Positions 20,605 to 31,325 of a DNA stretch of 64,000 nt are shown one piece after another; the stretch's first letter is position 1; each line of letters starts with the position of its first letter. The stretch covers positions 34,011,118 through 34,075,117 of the forward strand of contig OZ038492.1 of assembly GCA_964036315.1 (NCBI GenBank), in the 5' to 3' direction. A model generated the notes under the pieces. That model was not told where the DNA came from. It did not search any database and saw only the letters and a list, made by a program, of their open reading frames with translations. The translations under genes and the position numbers were made by a program. This DNA is from Acanthosepion esculentum. Its lineage: Eukaryota > Mollusca > Cephalopoda > Sepiida > Sepiidae.

Positions 20605-21210
20605 GCGTTCCAATAACTTGGGCCGATTTTAAATGTGAATTAAGTTTAAGGTTCTAATGATTTTTTTTCTTTTTCTTTCAGATTCAACAACTTAAGTATT
20701 TGGCAATTTCAACCATGGAAAGATTACCAATCAAACAACATCTTAAGTTTTATCAAAGCCTATTACGAAAATGGACATTCAAACAGAAATGCATTTCTCG
20801 CATTTCACGATTTTTTTTTTTTTTTTTTTTTTTGGTCAATATAATCGACCAACCGCGAGGGGAATTGGAAACTGTGGTGTTGTTGTAGAGAGGTTCAATT
20901 CCTGTGCGTGATGACGAATAGAGGTGTCTGGATTTTCGGCCGCATTCTCGTGCACTACAGCAATGTTTTCAGCTGAACAGCATAAATGAGCCCGCAATGG
21001 TGTTTTTACATCTGCCGCCGACCCAGTTTGTTTGAATTAACAATTTTTTTCCAATTGCACTCTTGAAACTTTAACACGTTGTTTGATTGTTAATCTTTCC
21101 ATGGTTGAAATTGCCAAAGACTTAGGTTGTTAAATCTGAAAGAAAAAGAAAAAAATCATTAGACACTTAAACTTAATTCACATTTAAAATCTGTCCAAGT
21201 TATTTAGCAA
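20603..21210. mobile_element. Head-to-head fold-back of a Tc1/mariner-superfamily transposon
   Basis: Inverted arms of about 125 bp: 20603-20735 begins GGGCGTTCCAATAACTTGGG, and its diverged reverse complement ends near 21205. Both arms contain the 5' end of the same transposase gene. The plus strand from ATG 20715 reads MERLPIKQ, then (+1 frame) KAYYENGHSNRNAF and NRPTARGIGN. The minus strand from about 21115 reads MERLTIKQRVKV, then after a shift SAENIAVVHENAAENPDTSI and RHHAQELNLSTT. These are the N-terminal helix-turn-helix part of a mariner/IS630-type transposase. The two meet near 20880. The catalytic domain is absent, so the element is not autonomous. Confidence 0.75.
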
Positions 21211-21501
21211 CAAATAAAAATTCAATGTTCAACTTTTCTGTCCTTACTCAGTTTCATAGATATGGCATCCTCTTATTGGGAGGACTTGAATTGAATTTAT
21301 TTCATTTTATACAATTTTGCTCTCGCAGTGGATACATACCCCAAAACTTAGGGAAAAGATAATTTGAACATCTAATTTAATTTTATTTCTTTTTATTAAT
21401 GCTCTGTCTCTCAATATTGAGCACTTTCATTGCAAAGACTTCTTGCCTTAAAAACACTATTTTCCAGCAATATATTTTTTTTTGGCAAAACACAATCTTT
21501 G

Positions 21502-21505
<4 letters not shown>

Positions 21506-21551
<46 letters not shown>
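21506..21551. repeat. (TA)n microsatellite
   Basis: Pure TA run. Confidence 0.95.
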
Positions 21552-21552
<1 letters not shown>

Positions 21553-21661
21553 CACAGAAATACGGATATAAATATTAGAAAACTACATTCAATTTTTAAA
21601 ACCCTTTGAAACTGTGCTTTATTTGCTTTGGTCAAATTTTCTTTTTGTAACAAATGGGTTT

Positions 21662-21666
<5 letters not shown>

Positions 21667-21724
<58 letters not shown>
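21667..21724. repeat. (TA)n microsatellite, left border of inverted SINE pair
   Basis: Pure TA run adjoining the left arm of the inverted structure at 21735-22240. Confidence 0.95.
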
Positions 21725-21731
<7 letters not shown>

Positions 21732-21734
21732 ATT

Positions 21735-22240
21735 TATTTCTTTAAATGTTATTTTGTAAATGGATACTCATATTTGAGTAGATGCTCTGTTTTTATTTAT
21801 TTACATCTACTGGCCTGAACATTCGAGAAATCTTGTCAGAAAATGTGCATCCTCCAGCAGGACTCAAACCTGTGTCCCCTAGGGGGAAACTGTCATTAGA
21901 TCTGACATGACTTAGATCAACTAGTAGGACCTTCTGACCAAACAAAGCCAAAATAGTGCTTTTGAACACATATTTATTCAGGCTTTGTTTGATCAGCAGG
22001 TCCTATGCAGCCAAGTTGGTCTAGGGTATGTCAGATCTAATGGTAGTTTCCTCTAAGGGACACAGGTTCAAGTCCTGCCGGAGGGCGCATATTGTTCTGA
22101 CAAGGTTTTCTCGAATATTCAGACTGGTCAATGTAAATAAATAAATAAATAAATATACTGTTTAATAAATAAATAAAAACAGAGCATCTACTCAAATATG
22201 AGTATCTATTTATAAAAATAACATTTAAACAAATAGATTA
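21735..22240. repeat. Head-to-head tRNA-derived SINE pair (fold-back)
   Basis: The left arm is a SINE in minus orientation and the right arm the same SINE in plus orientation. The right copy has GCCAAGTTGGTCTAGGG (A-box side) and CACAGGTTCAAGTCCTGCC (B box), followed by GAATATTCAGACTGGTCA, an (AAAT)n run and AACAGAGCATCTACTCAAAT then ATGAGTATC. The left copy gives the complement of every block. Arms are about 220 bp with a short spacer near 21955-22000, and (TA)n arrays lie outside both arms. As RNA this would be a long hairpin. Confidence 0.8.
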
Positions 22241-22268
22241 AAAATCTGTCTGATTTAATCCATTTCCT

Positions 22269-22273
<5 letters not shown>

Positions 22274-22328
<55 letters not shown>
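22274..22328. repeat. (TA)n microsatellite, right border
   Basis: Pure TA run, mirror partner of 21667-21724. Confidence 0.95.
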
Positions 22329-22329
<1 letters not shown>

Positions 22330-22332
<3 letters not shown>

Positions 22333-23860
22333 ACAAGTGTCTAACTCTATAATGTTCTTGGTTATAGAGTTTTACATTTAAAGCATGTCAGAAAAGTATT
22401 CCCCTTCTTCTAATGACGACTGTGTTGTGAAACTGACACAGAAAAGTACCGTCTTTTTTCTTTTTTGAAAATTGTTTGTATGTATGTATGTGTGACGTAC
22501 GTATGTACATGAATATTTTGGAGGGTTTTTTTTTTAATTCCAAATACATTTTTTTTATGAATAATTTTTGACAATTGCGATAACTTTATGTTGGAGAACT
22601 GAATAAGCTAACGAGAAAGTGTTATGATGAAAATATTAAAACAAAAATAAAATGGATGAAAGGAAAAGGGAACATTTAGAAGCAGCATCAGAATCGTACT
22701 TTTTCAATTATCAGAATCACAGAAATTGGCTGTGATCCACAAAATTTGTTCCTACCAGTGGAGAAAGCCAGCTGAATTGAAAAAGATTGAAAAAAAAAAA
22801 AAAAAAAAAAATTTACATATCACATTCTGAGACTTGAAAAAATAAGACTGTCTTAAAGACGACTTTCCTCTGAATGTATATGACAACCATAAGGAAGTTC
22901 TTTCAAAGTGTTTATTCACCACAGCTACATTAAACTTGACCTTGTGCCACATTCAATGTGAGCACATGGATAAATCCTTACTCACCAGTCTCTTCATCTT
23001 CTAAAATCTATAATAACCAAGCAAATTAATTCTAAACTGGCCCTTTGGTATATGATTGGTCTGAATTTGATCTTAGTGATGGCGTCTTTCCACTGCAGGG
23101 AATACATTCATTTACTTGTAAAATCCATGATATCTACAAAGACCGAATAATCATTTTTGACATCTATCAGCATCATTCAGGAAAACATTGAACTGTTAAC
23201 CCAAAGGCTTGAAATTTAATACCAAAGCCCAGTTTAGATCTGTTGCGGCAAATTCAAGATGAAAATTTAAAAAAAAAAAAAAAAAATTACAAAAAAACAT
23301 GTTTACACTTACCAATCAATTGAGTAAGTTGTAAGATCTAAAATACTCACTTCATGTTGCTGGACTGATGATGCTCTTTAAAAGAAGAAAAACATCTGCA
23401 ACTTTCTAATTGGAATTTCAAATAAAAAAAAATGAAAAGGCAAGCATTCTTTTTTTTTTTGTTTCTTCTGTATACATAAACCTGTTAATATAATTTCTGT
23501 TCATAATTAACACATAGAAATTTATATAGGGATGATTTCATAATTTCTTAATGTATACACATGGAACTTTTTTATCTCTTGCCTCATAATAATGTAGAAA
23601 TGAAAACTGCTGTTGAAATTTACAATTAATAAGATAAACTTTATGCTAATAAAGCTATAGAATTTCATTAGTTCACTAATGATAAATTTTCTTAGACAAC
23701 AACACAGCATGAGTTTGCAATGCTAAACACATGGCAAGTATTGCATCCATAAACCCATTTGCTACTCCCTTCTACCTGTCCAGTAGAGACTCACCTCCAA
23801 TGCATATTATCTTGAGAATATACTAATTTAATTAAAGTAAAATGTACTTAATACCAGTAA
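22330..23860. other. AT-rich, nothing firmly recognised
   Basis: Contains a GTAT/ACGT-type run at 22478-22512 and A runs near 22790 and 23270. No coding or repeat call. Confidence 0.3.
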
Positions 23861-23864
23861 CAGG

Positions 23865-24350
23865 TAAATTTTATTAGAAACAAAGAAAAGGGGTGCTGAG
23901 CTGCTATATAATATCTAATCTCCTATAAGGCAGTGGATGCTGGACAATTTCCACACAGATGAAGAAAAGACCTGAAACAACATGGTTCTACAGAAGGATG
24001 CTGGGAATAACATGGATGAAAATATGAGCAACAAGGAGTTTTAAGAAAAATAGGGACAAAAGGGATACTTGTACCTTAGAATCAGAAAGAGTTGTAATTT
24101 TTTTGGATACATAATTAGGAAAGAAGGTTTGGAGAATCTGATACTCACAGGATATTTCTAAAGCAAGCAGGACAGAGGGAAACATTGAGTCATCTACCTA
24201 ACAAGTTTGTGTAAATGGATGGCAGAACTGAGATTGGAAGGTATAGTAAGGGAACAAATATTGCTTAGAGCTAAAAAAAAAAAAAAAAAAAGAAGTTGTG
24301 AAGAGCCATGATCGCACATGTCCTGAAGAGACACAGCACATAAAAGAAGA
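23865..24350 (+). pseudogene. RTE-type LINE, C-terminal RT fragment
   Basis: With frameshifts the plus strand reads ETKKRVLSCYIIS, GCWTISTQMKKRPETT, WFYRRMLGITWM and, after SQDISKASRTEGN, NKFVXVNGWQN. It closes with KLWRAMIAHV-like codons (GAAGAGCCATGATCGCACAT). This is the thumb and C-terminal region of RTE-clade ORF2p; the catalytic palm is absent. It is collinear with 29900-30780. Confidence 0.75.
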
Positions 24351-24361
24351 AAAATAAATAT

Positions 24362-24500
24362 ATTTAATATTGTTATTTACATTATTTGCATTATTCAGAC
24401 TGTTATCCTCATCTTCATTGCCATATTTACAATGTTTTGGCCATTGTACGCTCCGGCCTTCTTCAGGTGATTTGAATTTCGGACCAAACTCTTTATTTCC
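24362..24500 (-). mobile_element. Stem-loop element, copy A (minus)
   Basis: The minus strand reads AATAAAGAGTTTGGTCCGAA, then CACCTGAAGAAGGCCGGAGC, TACAATGGCC, AAAACATTG and ATGAAGATGAGGATAACAG. It is the inverse of 24670-24805, with which it forms a large palindrome, and is related to 38560-38710. Confidence 0.6.
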
Positions 24501-24504
24501 CATG

Positions 24505-24580
24505 GCCCAGTGGATAAAGACATTGGTTAGATCCAGTGACTAGACCCAAAGAGTTGTGAATTCAATACCAGGCTACAGCA
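24505..24580 (+). repeat. tRNA-derived SINE head
   Basis: ATGGCCCAGTGGATAAAGAC (A-box side) and GTTGTGAATTCAATACCAGG (B-box side). It lies in the loop of the surrounding inverted pair. Confidence 0.5.
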
Positions 24581-24669
24581 GTGGTGAACCAAAAAATTTG
24601 GAGAGTCGAGTTAAGGGGAAATAACCCCAGACATCCAGAAGAGGCATGGCAAATGGAAATAGAACAATC

Positions 24670-24805
24670 TACCCCAGTGGATGAAATAAAGAGTTCAGTT
24701 CAAAATTCAAATCACTTGAAAAAGGCCAGAGTGTACAATGTCCAAAATGTTGTGAATATGGCAATAAAGATGAGGATAAGTCTGAATAATGTAAATAATC
24801 ATAAT
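24670..24805 (+). mobile_element. Stem-loop element, copy B (plus)
   Basis: AATAAAGAGTTCAGTTCAAA, CACTTGAAAAAGGCCAGAGT, TACAATGTCCAAAATGTTGT and GATGAGGATAAGTCTGAATA. It aligns with copy A in reverse and with 38560. Confidence 0.6.
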
Positions 24806-25720
24806 ACCTTATCTCAGAGATATAGATATTTAATATTGCCTGGTTTTGATTTGTGTAAAGCTTTCGATGTCAATATTGAAGTCTTCATTGAAATCTCTCT
24901 CTCTCTCTCTCTACTCTCAGTATTTCTTGATTGACTCCATTTGGTTTGAGTTTCAATTAACCTCTTCCACAATTTACAGTTGAAACGGTGATCATTAAAA
25001 CAAAAAAAAACACGTTCTTAAATAGCCAAATTGAGACTTTCATATGGATGTCATGCATAGCACCAAACTTGTTCAGAAATATCTAAAACGGTCAGCTGTA
25101 TAAAACCACTTTCTCAGATCAAAGATTAAAAATGGCTGCAAACAAATGAACCCTATAGGTTTTATGGAGGACCATTCTCCTTTAAATTTTGTGGACTGGT
25201 GCTACAGAATCACAAACAAAAACAAAACTGTACCAAGTATCAATATCACTTGAGGAATTTTAACAATTAGCATATGTAACTCGAAAACCTGATCTGGATG
25301 TTCCACACTACTTCAAATAAAAGGTTAAGAAGAAAACAGCCATGAATATTGGGAAGAGCAATAACAGTTATTGGACTTGAGATAACTATTTTCCTGAATA
25401 GAAAGTTTTAAGAGAAAGTGTTTATAAATTTCTACTGAAAGTATCACTGACTGCTCAGTCAATGAATGCTGAATGTTTCCTTATAAGGAAACCACTAATA
25501 TTGCTATTAATGTCAGAACAAATTCTCTTGCATGTGTAAACCCACCAAAGCAAGTCTAAAACTGTCCAGTTAGCAACATGCTCATTAGGACTGACACAAT
25601 CTGCAGAACCGTGTGAGGGACAGGTTATTATTTCTCATATGTGCTGCCGTTTTGGTTGGATACTCTGCAGTATAAATATTCTATGCTACTATATGCCTAT
25701 GCTGGTTTGGAAATAGTCAG
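24806..25720. other. Nothing recognised
   Basis: Short (CT)n run at 24894-24912. The rest is AT-rich and unplaced. Confidence 0.3.
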
Positions 25721-25721
25721 T

Positions 25722-26000
25722 TATGTGCTATACGTGATACACACTTAGGCGATCATGTATCTTTCGATACATGACCGACAAGGCAGATTTTTTCCCGCAG
25801 TAGATTGCCAGTTCTGTCTGCGGTAGACCAGTTGCCATTTAAGGCTATAGAACCTGATCTGTCCTCCTATTTACCCATAGCTGGGGGGAGAAGAGGATTC
25901 ATGCATTTCCCAAGGGTGAATGAAATGGATTCGACAGGAATTCAAACTCTGCTATCCAATTTCTCAGTCCCAGCCACTATCCATTACTCCTTTGAAATAT
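25722..26000 (-). repeat. SINE-Y copy 1
   Basis: The sequence is collinear with 27299-27600. On the minus strand it has a tRNA-like start (AGTAATGGATAGTGGC...GAGTTTGAATTCC), a body CTTGGGAAA, the shared centre CCAGCTATGGGTAAATAG, and a unique 3' half (CTGCGGGAAAAAATCTGCC, then CATGTATCG). Confidence 0.7.
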
Positions 26001-26112
26001 CAGTCTACAGTATCTGCATTTAAACTAATTTGCACTGAGTACTACTTAAATATAGTACTCAGTGCTAATTAATTTATAATGCAAATACTAGAAACTAATA
26101 TTTCATGGTGTC

Positions 26113-26118
26113 TTGAAA

Positions 26119-26174
<56 letters not shown>
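26113..26174. repeat. (CA)n-(TA)n microsatellite
   Basis: CA run passing directly into a TA run. Confidence 0.95.
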
Positions 26175-26175
<1 letters not shown>

Positions 26176-26524
26176 CAGCATATCTTTATTCACACATCTG
26201 GACATATTGTGTCTATTTATTTTAATTTTAATCCTCTTAAATTCTCTGATCAAATTCTTCATGTTGATATTAAATTCATTAAGAAAGGCGATTTAGTTTT
26301 TTTTCATTTATTTTCCCAAGTACTTTCAATCTCATCTGAGGTCATCTTTAGGAGTGAATTGCTAAGACAAAAATTAATATAATTGATAGCTGTGAATTTT
26401 TTTGCAAATGTGTAAAACTCTGTTATAATTCATTTAAAAATTAACTGTTAAAAGCTATTATGTTTGGCCATGTTTTATCTAAGGGAGGTAACTTTAATTT
26501 ATATAATTGTAATTTTTTATAGTT

Positions 26525-27262
26525 ACTGTATTTGATGGCATATAAGATGCATGGGTGTATAAGATGCACCCCAATTTCGGTAGGGCAAATCAAGAAAAAT
26601 TAGTTATTAGTAAATGGTATAGCCTAGGCCATGTTTACAAGGTATTATTTTGGTTAAACAAGCCATGATTACAATTAAGCAAAAAATAATAGGAAAAATA
26701 GAACACGAGCCTTTAAAAACTTTATTATAGCCAAAGGTAAGAAAACAAAATAAAAATCAAGCAATTATTACAATTGAGCAGAACAGTATAATTACCATTA
26801 GAATTCAGTCAAAAAATTTTCCTTTATATGATCTGTAAAACTTGCACCTTGCAAACATCTTAGTGGAATAATTAGGATTTAAAAATTCTGATTGTATTTA
26901 TACAAATGCAACCAGAAATTATCTCAAGAAAATATTAATGAAACAAATATATTTTACAAATATATAATTTGAATTTATTGCATATATTTTTAGTGAAACA
27001 TAATACTAATATTAAATGTGATGAAATTAATATATTGAATATTATCAATGATAACACTTTTAATTTGCATAATAGCCTTTTAAATAATGACAATAGGTAT
27101 ATAAAAGTTACACTAAAGTCTAAGCTAATAGGAGTTTTCAGGTAGATAATTTCAGCTAACTATTGCAAATTTTAAACTTACATATGGCATATAAGACACG
27201 GGAATTTTAAAAGATGTTTTAGTAAAAAAAAGTGCGCCTTCTATGCTGTCAAATATGGTACA
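26525..27262. mobile_element. TIR DNA transposon, non-autonomous
   Basis: The left end TACTGTATTTGATGGCATA, then AGATGCA, mirrors the right end (reverse complement TACCATATTTGACAGCATAG, then AGGCGCA). A second subterminal TATAAGATGCACCCC lies on the left and an ATATAAGACACGGGA on the right. About 740 bp with no transposase frame. Superfamily not assigned. Confidence 0.6.
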
Positions 27263-27298
27263 TTTTAAGTATTTTAAAATTATTCCACTATTATAAGT

Positions 27299-27600
27299 CA
27301 GTTAGTTATGTACCATGCGTGATACACGCTTAGGCGATCATCTTTCGATACATGACTGACGAGGCAGATTTTTTCCCGCAGTAGGTTGCCATTTCTTTCT
27401 GTGGTTGACCAGTTGCCATCCAAGGCTACAGAACCTGGTCTGTCCTGCTATTTACCCATAGCTGGAGGGAGAAGAGGATTCATACCTTTCCCAAGGGTAT
27501 TAGCACATAAGTGAATGTGATGGATTTCAGTGAAATTTGAACTCGGCTCTCCGATTCCTCAATCCAAGCTGCTATCCATTACTCCACCATGCCTTCCCCA
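27299..27600 (-). repeat. SINE-Y copy 2
   Basis: Best copy of the family. On the minus strand: GCATGGTGGAGTAATGGATA (A-box side), GAGCCGAGTTCAAATTTC (B-box side), CACTTATGTGCTAATACCC, TTGGGAAAGGTATGAATCC, CCAGCTATGGGTAAATAGCA and CTGCGGGAAAAAATCTGCC. Confidence 0.75.
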
Positions 27601-27994
27601 TTACTATTATAGACATTTAAAAGAAATTGTTGCTATACTCATCACTAACCTTATTTAGTGTTGGTTGTATTTTTCTTATATAGACGGCCTCAATAATTAA
27701 TGTAATTGAAGTTTAAATTACATTAATTTTTGTCTTAGTAATTTACCCAGGCCTTGTGTTTGAAATTGGTTTTGACAGACCTTTTCTGAAACTGTTGTTG
27801 GTTCTGGTAACATGAAGCCACAAACAATACATGACCGAGTCTGAGTGTACTGACCTTGCTCAATCTGCTGATCACACCAGCAGATTAGGCTCTCTCTCTC
27901 CCAGAAACTGTAACTAAGGTCCGCTCAGCATAGATGCAGTATGAACCTCAAATGCACTCTGTGGATATTCAACAAACACAAATTGAAATTTTTA

Positions 27995-28400
27995 ATCATT
28001 TCATGCAAGATGATAATGCCACTAGGATGCAGGGGGCTACAGGCAGTGAAAGAGAATGAGAAAACTTTAGTGAGGAGTCGTGAAGAAAATAACAATAAAA
28101 GAACAGGATTCAGGAAGACAGATGGCAATTTACATTGCATTTTATGTTAAATATTTGAATATTACATGTGGCAGGGAAGCAAGAAATTGGAAGGGAGTTC
28201 CACAGTTTAGAAGTGTGAGAAAAGAAACTATTAGAATAAAAATGGCAGTTTCATTTAGCTAGTTCAACAGTAAAAAAATGAGACCTAGTTGCCAATCTAG
28301 TAGAACACTTAATTCATGCAGTTGAGGCACTAAGGAGATCAGCTCAGAACATTTGCAATGAAAATATTTTAGAAAAGACAGAGAGAAAATGTATGTAATA
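27995..28400 (-). pseudogene. LINE 3' fragment, decayed
   Basis: The inverse copy matches the LINE end at 7862-8200 and 5141-5600: ATGCCACTAGGATGCAGGGG, GGCAGGGAAGCAAGAAATTG, GAAGGGAGTTCCACAG, and CCTAGTTGCCAATCTAGTAG. Frameshifted. Confidence 0.7.
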
Positions 28401-28464
28401 TTTAATAAGACAAAATGGCTTCCTCGGAGAAAGAAAAAAAATTGATGGCGAAGAATTTTAAAAT

Positions 28465-28560
28465 TTGTTTTTTTTTTTATTTGTTTTATTTTTAAATTTT
28501 TATTTTTTTTTAATTTTAATTTTTATTTATTTATTTTTTTTTATTTTTATTTTTTTTTTG
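28465..28560. repeat. T-rich low-complexity tract
   Basis: Almost pure T/A with T runs. The hydrophobic open frame here is an artefact of composition. Confidence 0.85.
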
Positions 28561-28859
28561 AGTGGAATTATTTTTATGATATTTGAAATGTCCAGTGAGA
28601 TACTAGGAATTATTCTTTTAACAAAATCTGCTCAAATTTCAGTAGGTCTTGAGTAACACTTTGTATAAATTGTAATAGAATAATGTTAAAAAAATAACAG
28701 AATTTTAAATTAATATTGATCTAAGAATTTACACAATTAGAAGGTGGTCTGGAAGGAGAAATCCTAGCAACTCTAAATAATCAATCAGCTGAATTTTCAT
28801 GTAAATGAATTGTTAATCTTGTCTACTTTTTCTACAATCCATGCATTTTCATCATTTGA

Positions 28860-29437
28860 TGCAATTTTATTTTTGGAAAGGAAAAGATAACATGGCACAA
28901 ATAATAAAAAAGATACATGACATTTATGGAGATTGCACCATAAGTGAGTGTATATTTTGTAACCAGTTTTGTAGGTTCAGCAGTGAAAATGATCTGGAAG
29001 GCTGAGAACATTCTGGTAGGTCTGCAGTTATTCATGATGACCAAATTGAAATGCAGATTAAAAAATAATCTAGCTCACACATGGGACATAGACAGGGCCA
29101 GATTATTCTAGTATAGGTAATTCACAAAGAATATTTTCATTGACAAACAAAAGATGGCCACTCTAGTTTATTTAAAGAATTTTCAATAAGTTTAATACAA
29201 GTTATTAACAAATGTTGCTAAAATATATCAGGAGTAAAAAATATTCAAGATGGCTGCAAGCAAGTTAAAAAATGACTCCGTTTGAGCGAGGGCTCCAAAA
29301 GGTCACAATCCAGCTCTGAGCATAGCAAAGATACTACACGTATCTTATATAAGCAGTTTAAGGCATTTGAAAACACTTTGATATGTGAACTGCCACAATG
29401 TTTAGGTGTTTCACAATTTAATAAGTTAAAAAAAAAT
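28860..29437 (+). pseudogene. Mariner transposase relic, N-terminal half
   Basis: Plus-strand reading with stops: AQIIKKIHDIYGDCTISE, then CNQFCRFSSENDLEG and HSGRSAVIHDDQIEMQIKK, the helix-turn-helix region of a mariner (DD34D-type) transposase. A second piece at about 29340-29437 (LICELPQCLGVSQFNK) corresponds to the usual WVPHELNE segment. A 226-bp TIR element (29093-29318) interrupts it, and a LINE fragment begins directly after it. Catalytic region not found. Confidence 0.6.
29093..29318. mobile_element. hAT-like MITE nested in the mariner relic
   Basis: Starts CAGGGCCAGATTATTCTAGT and ends with the inverse AGGTCACAATCCAGCTCTG. The flanks GACATAGA and AGCATAGC share CATAG at the same positions, compatible with a diverged 8-bp target duplication. 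The same family is at 41216-42223. Confidence 0.65.
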
Positions 29438-29605
29438 TAATAGAATTTAAATGCAATGTCAATCATTATCTACTGTCTTTTTGATTCCTCTTTTATTGTT
29501 CTTGCTCCTTAATAATGTTTCTTTTTTTTTATTCTTTCACACTCAGTCACCCCTTGTGGCTTTATTACTTTGCTTGGGGTGAAATGATTAAAACAAAATA
29601 ATAGA
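29438..29605 (+). pseudogene. LINE 3' terminus, strongly 5'-truncated
   Basis: Starts within the last codons of ORF2 (EFKCNVNHYLLS, cf. FKCNVNRHLLIP) and includes the 3' UTR with CACTCAGTCACCCCTTGTGG and GCTTGGGGTGAAATGATT, ending in an A-rich tail. Confidence 0.75.
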
Positions 29606-29654
29606 TTAAATAGTATTTATATCGGCTAACAATTATTTCTACTAAGGAAATAGT

Positions 29655-30780
29655 ATTTATACAATGCTGATAGCAGACACAGAAAGGAAACCACAAGAAC
29701 TCCTAGAGAAGGTATTGAAGGAAATCATGAAGAAAGAACTAAACATCAGTTGTACAAAGGCAGAATGCATGATTGTTAGCAAAAGGAACAGCATAGCTGA
29801 AAAGTGTTTTAACAGAGGACAAAATGCAACACTGAAATCCAAAGACGCAAGGAGATAGAAAAAAAATCCTTCCAAAAGCTAAGCAACATATTAAAAAAAA
29901 AAAAAAATAAATAAATTTCATTAGAAACAAAGAAAAGAGTACTGAACTATTACGTAATATCAGTCCTCCCATGTGGCAATCTCCTCACAGATGAAGAAGA
30001 GACCTGAAGCGACTGAAATGTGGTTTCTACAGAACGATGTTGGGAATACCATGAACCGGACATATGAGCAACAATAAAGTTTTATAGAAAATGATGACAA
30101 AAAAGATCCTTATACTTAACATCAGATGGGCACCCCAAGGCGGTGCAATGGTTAGCAGGCTTGTCTCACTAAAGGAGTTACGACTAAATCATGAGTTCGA
30201 TCCTCACTGGGTGCACCATAATTTCGGCTTTGTGCCACATTTAAGCTGCACTTAGAAAATCATCTAGAGCACCCCAAGGCAGTGTAATGGTTAGCAGGCT
30301 TGTCTCACTAGAACAATTATGACTGAGTAGTGAGTTTGATCCTCACTGGGTACCCTATACTTTCAGCTTTGTTCCACATCTAAGCTGTGCTTAGAAAATC
30401 ATTTGGGGCACCTCAAGGTGGTGTAATGGTTAGCAAGATTGTCTCGCTAGAACAATTACAACTGAATAGTGACTTTGATCCTCACTGGGTGCCCCCTACT
30501 TTCGGCCTTGTGCCACATCTAAGCTACGCTTGGAAAATCACTATACTTAACATCAGAAAGAGATAGTTGAAATTTCTGGGGGCATATAATGAGGAAAGAT
30601 GGTTTGGAAAATTTGATACTCACACGACAAATTGAAAGCAAGAGGGACAGAGGAAAACAACGCATAACCTACCTAGTGAGCTTGAGTAAATGGATGGCAG
30701 AACAAGATTTAGGAATGATAACAAGAAAATAAAATTTTATTAAGAGCTACAAATGATGGTGAACTGAAGGAACACGGCAC
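29655..30780 (+). pseudogene. RTE-type LINE, RT palm end to C-terminus, split by a SINE trimer
   Basis: Opens just after the catalytic YADD position with MLIADTERKPQELLEKV, then CTKAECMIVSKRNS (RTE-clade palm/thumb). Further frames give ETKKRVLNY-like, NVVSTERCWEYHEP, KRDRGKQR-like (AGAGGGACAGAGGAAAACAA) and LVSLSKWMAEQDL-like codons, and the C-terminal end. Several stops and shifts. Three tandem tRNA-SINE units (30127-30541) sit inside and are flanked by TATACTTAACATCAGA. Inactive. Confidence 0.8.
30127..30541 (+). repeat. Tandem trimer of a tRNA-derived SINE
   Basis: Three ~140-bp units, each with GTGTAATGGTTAGCAGGCTT or close variants (A-box side), GAGTTCGATCCTCACTGGG (B box), a TTTCGGCTTTGTGCCACAT body and CTTAGAAAATCA at the end. 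The 16-bp word TATACTTAACATCAGA occurs immediately before (30112-30126 region) and after (30542-30557), a target-site duplication around the whole trimer. It appears to have integrated as one piece. Resembles the octopus OR/OK tRNA-SINE type. Confidence 0.85.
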
Positions 30781-30784
30781 ATAG

Positions 30785-31325
30785 AATAAGAGCATATACT
30801 GAAATTGAGAGTGAAGATATAGATTAAGTCCGATAAGATGATTAAATGAAGAACATGTGTGAAAATCTCTGTAAATTTAATTTTTCATTTTATTTATATT
30901 CAACCTCAATCTCAGATGGCAGTTAAATGTTGACACCATCATCTTTTCTGTAGTTGTATAGTCAGTGCATTGCCAGGGCTACATACTAGTTTTGAATTCA
31001 GAGTTGTTCATCTCCTAGACTGGTTGCCAACCAAATCTGCCCTTCTATTTAAACCATGTGTCTCCTTGTAAACAAAATAATAAAAACTTGATTGTTACTC
31101 TGAACTTCAAGCTGTAACCAGAAATGAAAAAAGTTAACTTCATCTAATGCTGAAATGGCATATTGTTTTGAGTTGTGTGCTGAGAGTCAAAGAAATCAGA
31201 TTTTTGAGTACAGTAATTTAAAAACCTTCTGACAGTTTCAGAACAAAATAGATTTCAAGTAAAAAAAAAAAAAATTCTATTACCTTCCAAAACTGTTTAT
31301 ATTCTAAGTTCTTGCTTAGCTGTAA
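30785..31325. other. Nothing recognised
   Basis: AT-rich. A segment near 31005-31060 vaguely resembles the SINE-Y 3' half but is too short to call. Confidence 0.3.
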
